A stretch of 11,550 bases of DNA. Source: Acidobacteriota bacterium (GTDB lineage: Bacteria; Acidobacteriota; Thermoanaerobaculia; Multivoradales; JAHEKO01). Position 1 is the first letter of the stretch. The number at the start of each line of letters is the position of its first letter. The stretch is taken from contig JAUWSP010000038.1 in NCBI GenBank assembly GCA_030610025.1, forward strand, positions 1 to 11,550, read 5' to 3'. The translations under genes and the position numbers were made by a program. Positions 7,512-11,550 of the stretch are shown piece after piece. Below the pieces are notes generated by a model. It did no database searches and was not told the origin of the DNA. It saw only the letters and a list, made by a program, of their open reading frames with translations.

Positions 7512-9383
7512 TCATGGGATCGGGAAGAGCATGGTGACCTCGAAGACGCCGGATGAGACCTTCGCATCCACCTGGCAGCCGCTCTTCTTGAACACCGCCA
7601 GCATCTTCTCGTTCTCGGTCAGCACGTCGGCGGTGAAGCCGCGGAGCCCGAGAGACCGGGCATATTCGATGAGGCGCTGTTGCAGAATCGTGCCCAGGCC
7701 TTTTCCCTGCCAATCGGGATGAATCATGTAGGCCACATCTGCCAGGTTGGTCGAGGGATCGGTGTAGAAGCAGCCGCTGCCGACCACAGTCTCCTCTTCC
7801 CAGCTTCCGACGACTGCGGCAAACGCCATCTCGTTCTCGTAGTCGACGGTGCAAAGGTGCTGGGCCCGCTCGGAAGTCAGCGACTTCAGGTTGGTGAAGA
7901 ACCGGGTGTAGATGTCCTCTGGTGTCAGGCTGTAGAAGAGTTTCTTCATGGCGCCTTCGTCCGTGGCGCGGGTGGGACGAATGAGAGCCTCGGTTCCGTC
8001 CCTGAGAGTCGCGGGACGCTCCTCTTCGGCTGGATAGGCCTTTCGGCTCTTCAAGGTCTGCCCAGCGGCCAGGAGGCCACGCTGCTTGGCAGCTTCCAGG
8101 AGGCCCTCCCTGTAGTCGGGATGAGCGATCTCGATCAGGCCCAGAGCCCTCTCGCGCACCGATCTCCCGAATAGATAGGCGATTCCGTACTCCGTGACCA
8201 CGAAGTGAACATCGGAGCGGGCGATGGTGACGGCCTCGCCCTCCTGCAGAGCGGGCTTGATGCGGGAGCTCGTGCCATTCTCGGCGGTCGATGTCAGACA
8301 GATGATGGCTTTGCCACCGTCGGAAGCGGCTGCACCTCGAATGAAGTCGGGCTGGGTCGACACTCCGCCGTAAATCTCACCCTCGAACTGATCGGCACAA
8401 ATCTGACCGGTGAGATCGATGGCGAAGGCCTGTGACACCGAGACCATCTTGTGATTGGCTGCGATCGCCTCGAAGTCGCAAACGCTCTCGATTGACTGGA
8501 AATCGAAGGTGGGGTTGTCGTCGATGAAGTCGTAGAGCCGCCTCGTCCCCATGCAGTAGCTGGTGACCACCTTCTGCGGCTGCACGGTCTTCTTTCGGCC
8601 GGTGACAACACCTTTGTCGACGAGGTCGACCACGGGTTCGGTGATCACATCGGAGTGAATCCCCAGATCCCGACGATTGTCGAGATACTTCAGCATTTCG
8701 TTCGGAATACGCCCGAGACCGATCTGCAGGGTCGAGCCGTCGTCGATGATGCGTGCGATGTAGCGCGCGATGCGTTGGGCCCTCTGCTCTGCCGGTGGAT
8801 GAAGGTACTCGATGATCGGGCTGTCGACGACCACAAACTGATCGATCGATGCCAGGGGTATCCGACTGTCCCCTCGGGTGCGTGGCATGGCGGGATTGAT
8901 TTCGGCGATGACGCGACTCGCCTTGCGTAGCGCCGCCGGGATGAGATCGACGGAGACACCCAGTGAGCACATTCCCTCTTCGTCGGGAGGCGACACCTGA
9001 ATCAGGGCCACGTCGATGGGGATCCGGCCGATATCGATGAGGTGGTGCACCTGCGACACGGAAATCGGCACGTAGTCGGTCTTGCCCTGTTTGACCATTT
9101 CGCGAGTGTCGCTGCCAACGAAGAAGACCCGGTGGCGGAAGCGAGTGAACGGCTTGCCGTTGTAGACCGGAACAGCACCGTCGGTGAGAAAGTGGATGAG
9201 CTCCAGGTCGGACCAGGGTGCCGTCGCGTCCTCCAGTGCCAGGATCAGAGTGCGTGGAGTCGCGCAAGCGGTTCCAATGAAGACATGGTCGCCCGAGCCG
9301 ATCCCTTCGAGGGCTTGCTGCGCGGTTACAGCCTGGTTCTCCCAAGCCTCCGGGCTTGATTCTTGAGGGGTTGGATCGATCAT
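7512..9383 (-). CDS. Acetyl-CoA hydrolase/transferase-family protein fused to a GNAT acetyltransferase domain
   Basis: The 623-residue protein has two parts. Residues ~15-445 are a Cat1/4-hydroxybutyrate CoA-transferase-like region, with GMCSLGVSVD (137-146), IGLGRIPNEM (221-230), SQAFAIDLTGQ (317-327), EGEIYGG (334-340) and TEYGIAYLFG (397-406). Residues ~458-623 are a GNAT domain with the acetyl-CoA loop QGKGLG (559-564) preceded by VAYMIHPDW. That domain resembles the GNAT part of Pat-type protein acetyltransferases fused to acyl-CoA synthetases. The fusion itself is a known architecture. It probably moves CoA between short-chain acids or hydrolyses acyl-CoA in the cytoplasm; the GNAT part may acetylate a protein in response to acetyl-CoA, which is inference. 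In GIHSDVITEPVVDL (241-254) D245 stands where Cat1-type enzymes usually have the catalytic Glu. I chose the ATG at 9383 because of its ribosome binding site; an ATG 22 codons upstream would add only a basic, Pro/Ser-rich stretch. Confidence 0.92.
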   Translation of the reverse strand: MIDPTPQESSPEAWENQAVTAQQALEGIGSGDHVFIGTACATPRTLILALEDATAPWSDLELIHFLTDGAVPVYNGKPFTRFRHRVFFVGSDTREMVKQGKTDYVPISVSQVHHLIDIGRIPIDVALIQVSPPDEEGMCSLGVSVDLIPAALRKASRVIAEINPAMPRTRGDSRIPLASIDQFVVVDSPIIEYLHPPAEQRAQRIARYIARIIDDGSTLQIGLGRIPNEMLKYLDNRRDLGIHSDVITEPVVDLVDKGVVTGRKKTVQPQKVVTSYCMGTRRLYDFIDDNPTFDFQSIESVCDFEAIAANHKMVSVSQAFAIDLTGQICADQFEGEIYGGVSTQPDFIRGAAASDGGKAIICLTSTAENGTSSRIKPALQEGEAVTIARSDVHFVVTEYGIAYLFGRSVRERALGLIEIAHPDYREGLLEAAKQRGLLAAGQTLKSRKAYPAEEERPATLRDGTEALIRPTRATDEGAMKKLFYSLTPEDIYTRFFTNLKSLTSERAQHLCTVDYENEMAFAAVVGSWEEETVVGSGCFYTDPSTNLADVAYMIHPDWQGKGLGTILQQRLIEYARSLGLRGFTADVLTENEKMLAVFKKSGCQVDAKVSSGVFEVTMLFPIP

Positions 9384-9671
9384 CGTGAGCCTTTCTCCAG
9401 AAGATCTCCGTGGTGGCGGAGAATCATGGCGACTGGACCTTGGAGTCACCTCGGCACCTCATGCCTTGTGCAATCGAGCCCGCTCGAGTGAGAGCACTCT
9501 CCGGTCGGGCGGCCTGACCCGGGGACTGGACGACGCCTCGAGATCAGGCCCTGCTGCCGAGTGACGACTGGCCGGGAGTGTACACCATGGCCGAGCCTGG
9601 CGCTGACCGGGCGCTCTGGGCGACAGCAGTCGATCTCCGCTAGATGCCGTGGGGCTCAGAAGCAATGCGGG
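9384..9671. other. 288-bp intergenic stretch without a recognised gene
   Basis: Apart from the ribosome binding site next to 9383, I see no supported gene, T-tailed hairpin or convincing promoter. Short open frames here have Arg/Pro/Ser-rich compositions typical of non-coding GC-rich DNA. It is the likely place for the promoter of the CoA-transferase/GNAT gene, but I cannot point to -35 and -10 boxes. Confidence 0.5.
9390..9398 (-). promoter_or_regulatory. Ribosome binding site that decides the start of the CoA-transferase/GNAT gene
   Basis: GGAGAAAGG on the minus strand ends six bases before the ATG at 9383. The in-frame ATG at 9449 lacks a comparable signal, and the conserved part of the protein begins only after 9383. 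Confidence 0.65.
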
Positions 9672-10454
9672 TTAGGGCTGGCGAGCCCTGATGGCGACGT
9701 AGTACCCGGTCAGGTATCGAGTCGGAAGCGAGTCCAGGCATTCGAAGGCCAGGTACGCCCGGAGCAGGAAGCGTCCGTGGTGATCGCCTCCCCATCGCGT
9801 GATCAGAGAGTCGAGCCAGATCGCGGGTGCCCGAGGCGCGTGAGCGATGGCGGTCGCGTCCGTAACCTCGAGTCCCAGGCTCTCGAGCTGTCTTCGAGCC
9901 TGGCTGCGGCTCCAGGTCATTCCCACGAAGTAGGGAACCAGCCCCAGATGGTTCAGAAAGCGATAGGGCAGGTGGTTGCGAAGCCAGATGAGCGGATTCT
10001 GGGGATTGTCGAGGGTCAGCACCAGAATACCGCCAGGCTCGAGTCCGGCGGCCACTTCGGCCAGACCCGCGGCGAGCTCTTCCTCGGTTTCGAAGTGATC
10101 GAGCGACGAGCCTGAGAGGATCGAGCTGAGAGCCCCTGGCCTGATCGGGCTCTGTCGCAGGTCACTCACCAGAAGGCGGTATCCGTTGGATTCCCCGAGA
10201 TTGCTCTTCGCCTTTGCGACCACCGAGATCGAGCCATCCATCCCCAGGCTGCCGGCGGGAAATTCCGCCATCGGATGCTGTAGGCAGATGGCTTCCTCGA
10301 AGAGGTCGGTCTTGAGGCGTCGACCCGATGGCGCAGTCTCGAACCACCGCCTTGTCAACCGGCAGTAGACCTCCTGCATGTAGCCCCGCCAGGTATCCAA
10401 CGCTGGCGACTGCTGGACGTCCTCGACGACCCGATCCCAATTCTCGGCGGTCAT
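9672..10454 (-). CDS. Methyltransferase-like protein with a poorly conserved SAM motif I
   Basis: This 260-residue protein has the later motifs of a class I (Methyltransf_11-type) methyltransferase: SLDHF (117-121), and LEPGGILVLTLDN (138-150) continuing to NPLIWLRNHLPY (153-164). LKTDLFEEA (47-55) stands where motif I should begin, and AGSLGMDGSISVVAKAK (67-83) looks like the acidic motif II region with D73. A canonical GXGXG loop is missing. LKTDLFEEA recurs, as I recall, in a related group of methyltransferases, so this may be a family trait and not decay. The protein has no signal peptide or clear membrane segment and the substrate is unknown. It lies 30 bp after the GNAT gene on the same strand and is probably co-transcribed with it and the BKACE gene. 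The ribosome binding site before the ATG at 10454 is weak, so the start is tentative. Confidence 0.75.
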   Translation of the reverse strand: MTAENWDRVVEDVQQSPALDTWRGYMQEVYCRLTRRWFETAPSGRRLKTDLFEEAICLQHPMAEFPAGSLGMDGSISVVAKAKSNLGESNGYRLLVSDLRQSPIRPGALSSILSGSSLDHFETEEELAAGLAEVAAGLEPGGILVLTLDNPQNPLIWLRNHLPYRFLNHLGLVPYFVGMTWSRSQARRQLESLGLEVTDATAIAHAPRAPAIWLDSLITRWGGDHHGRFLLRAYLAFECLDSLPTRYLTGYYVAIRARQP

Positions 10455-10484
10455 GAGGGAATCGGGAAGCCAGCCGTGCCGGTT

Positions 10485-11105
10485 CTACGACTCACGGGCA
10501 GTGACTCTAAAGGGAAGTCTTCGTAGTGGAAATGGATCGAGACCCGGCAACTTGAGAATCGGTGCGGCATGAAACAGGGCGCCCAGCCTCCTGCGGGCGG
10601 CCACCGAAGGTGCGTTGTTTCTATCGACGAGGTTGCAGCAAAACTGGAAACCTTCCCTTGCGAGCTCCGAGTAGACGGCCCCGGTCAGGCGCTGGAAGAT
10701 CTTTTGACCTCTATACTCCGGGCGAACAAAGCTGTTGTAGGTGTAGCCGCCATCGGGTGGCAGCTTCTGTAGCCTCCAGCTCAGTAGATAGATGTCACGG
10801 GTGTTGAGCCACGAATAGCCTGCAATCTCCTGGCCATTCATGGCAACGATGCACCGGCTCTGTTGAGCGGCCGCGATCCGGCAGGACTTCGCCTGGGCTG
10901 GGGTCAGATTGGATTCCAGGAGCTCGCGATCCCCAGAGGTCGCCCTTCGAATTACCAGCCCGGCAGGCGGCTCGACCTGGTGAATTGCATCGCCCAGGCT
11001 ACGCTCTCCGTAGAGCATGTTGTAGAAGCGAACGCCGAACAGGCCGGCCGTTCGGCTGGTCGCACGAATCCAGAGCGGCTTGTGATCGCGAGCCGAGGCC
11101 GGCAT
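10485..11105 (-). CDS. GNAT-family N-acyltransferase-like protein
   Basis: The 206-residue protein contains one GNAT fold at about residues 50-180. GLVIRRATSGDRELL (49-63) is a typical strand 1-helix 1 opening, GQEIAGYSWL (91-100) matches the strand 2-3 region, and YNSFVRPEYRGQKIFQRL (123-140) is the acyl-CoA pyrophosphate loop (motif A), with RGQKIF in place of the usual RGXGXG. LVDRNNAPSVAARRRLGALF (159-178) is the familiar motif B end, where an Asn-containing loop precedes the last helix. The first 45 residues are outside the GNAT core and not recognised. The ATG directly follows the TGA of the BKACE gene with no spacing, so the two are probably translationally coupled. The substrate is unknown; the context suggests acylation of an amino compound, but this is inference. 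Confidence 0.78.
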   Translation of the reverse strand: MPASARDHKPLWIRATSRTAGLFGVRFYNMLYGERSLGDAIHQVEPPAGLVIRRATSGDRELLESNLTPAQAKSCRIAAAQQSRCIVAMNGQEIAGYSWLNTRDIYLLSWRLQKLPPDGGYTYNSFVRPEYRGQKIFQRLTGAVYSELAREGFQFCCNLVDRNNAPSVAARRRLGALFHAAPILKLPGLDPFPLRRLPFRVTARES

Positions 11106-11550
11106 TCAGCGTTCCAGACCCAGCCGTCTGCGGGTCTCGTCAGGAGTGGAGATTTCCCGCCCGAGCTCATCTGCCAGGTTGACGATGCGCTGTACCTGCA
11201 TGCGGTTGCTGGCCATCGTCGTTCGCTTCTCATCGAAGTAGATGTTGTCTTCGAGTCCCACACGCACATGCCCCCCACGCGCCATTGCCCAGCGGTGGAC
11301 CTGTAGTTGGCAGTCACCGATGCCGGCCAGCGCCCAGGTTGCGCCCTCCGGCAGGGTCGCCAGCATGAGATCCAGTGTCGGCTCGTCGGCCTGGGCCGTC
11401 GCGATGTTGCCGAGGAGCAGGTTGAAGTAGCCCGGCGATTGGATAAGACCTTTCTTCATGAGGTACTTGCCGTAGTTGATCATCCCGGCCTCGAAGACCT
11501 CGAGCTCTGGGCGAATTCCACGGTCCAGCATACGCTGCGCGAGAGCCTGG
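11106..11550 (-). CDS. Beta-keto acid cleavage enzyme (BKACE, DUF849), C-terminal part
   Basis: The reading frame enters from the right edge (first full codon 11549-11547) and ends with TGA at 11106, so only about 148 residues of a roughly 270-310-residue protein are seen. GIRPELEVFEAGM, the leucine/glycine stretch GYFNLLLGN, LPEGATWALAGIGDCQLQ and GGHVRVGLEDNIY (about 11238-11276) are highly characteristic of the BKACE family, whose founder is 3-keto-5-aminohexanoate cleavage enzyme Kce. In HVRVGLED the Arg, Glu and Asp correspond to Kce R226, E230 (zinc ligand) and D231. The family condenses a beta-keto acid with acetyl-CoA, releasing acetoacetate and a new CoA ester. The zinc-binding His pair would be in the missing N-terminal half. 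Substrates vary within the family, so lysine degradation is only one option. The gene heads a run with a GNAT and a methyltransferase-like gene. Confidence 0.93.
   Translation of the reverse strand, partial: QALAQRMLDRGIRPELEVFEAGMINYGKYLMKKGLIQSPGYFNLLLGNIATAQADEPTLDLMLATLPEGATWALAGIGDCQLQVHRWAMARGGHVRVGLEDNIYFDEKRTTMASNRMQVQRIVNLADELGREISTPDETRRRLGLER

Noticed and set aside
9384..9449. N-terminal extension of the CoA-transferase/GNAT protein to the ATG at 9449
   Set aside because: The 22 extra residues are basic and Pro/Ser-rich, while a good ribosome binding site stands before the ATG at 9383.
9459..9665. Minus-strand open frame of 68 codons in the 9384-9671 gap
   Set aside because: Arg/Pro/Ser-rich composition, no ribosome binding site seen and no recognisable motif.

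Overview
The window (about 60% GC by eye) comes from a bacterial chromosome. Every gene I can support lies on the minus strand, so the text below follows transcription from high to low coordinates. Two secreted zinc peptidases (M13 and carboxypeptidase Q-like M28), a periplasmic tetraheme cytochrome c3, an acyl-CoA hydrolase/transferase fused to a GNAT domain, and a beta-keto acid cleavage enzyme together suggest a protein- and amino-acid-degrading bacterium with some anaerobic or flexible respiration. Acidobacteriota or a deltaproteobacterial/myxobacterial relative would fit, but no marker gene here fixes the taxon. I see no tRNA, rRNA, CRISPR array, insertion sequence or phage gene.

Region 11550-9672 is a tight run: the 3' part of a BKACE-family gene (running off the window), then a GNAT acyltransferase whose ATG directly follows the BKACE stop, then a methyltransferase-like gene 30 bp later. 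After a 288-bp gap without a convincing gene come the acyl-CoA hydrolase/transferase-GNAT fusion (9383-7512) and, 86 bp on, the M28 peptidase (7425-5986). The cytochrome gene (5794-5399) has its own strong ribosome binding site and a terminator-like hairpin, so it looks like a separate unit.

Region 5166-3581 holds a methyltransferase and an ALG5/DPM1-like family 2 glycosyltransferase that overlap by ATGA and are probably translationally coupled; this pair is typical of lipid-linked sugar metabolism. The M13 peptidase follows (3376-1337) and ends at a clear intrinsic terminator (1276-1310). Last is a multi-spanning membrane protein (1229 to the left edge) that resembles GT-C glycosyltransferases and carries an 11-residue tandem duplication.

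Most genes are recognisable members of known families. I found no convincing new system. The points most worth a second look are the Asp at the expected catalytic Glu position of the CoA-transferase/GNAT fusion, the BKACE-GNAT-methyltransferase run, the SAM-site-poor methyltransferase and the stand-alone cytochrome c3.
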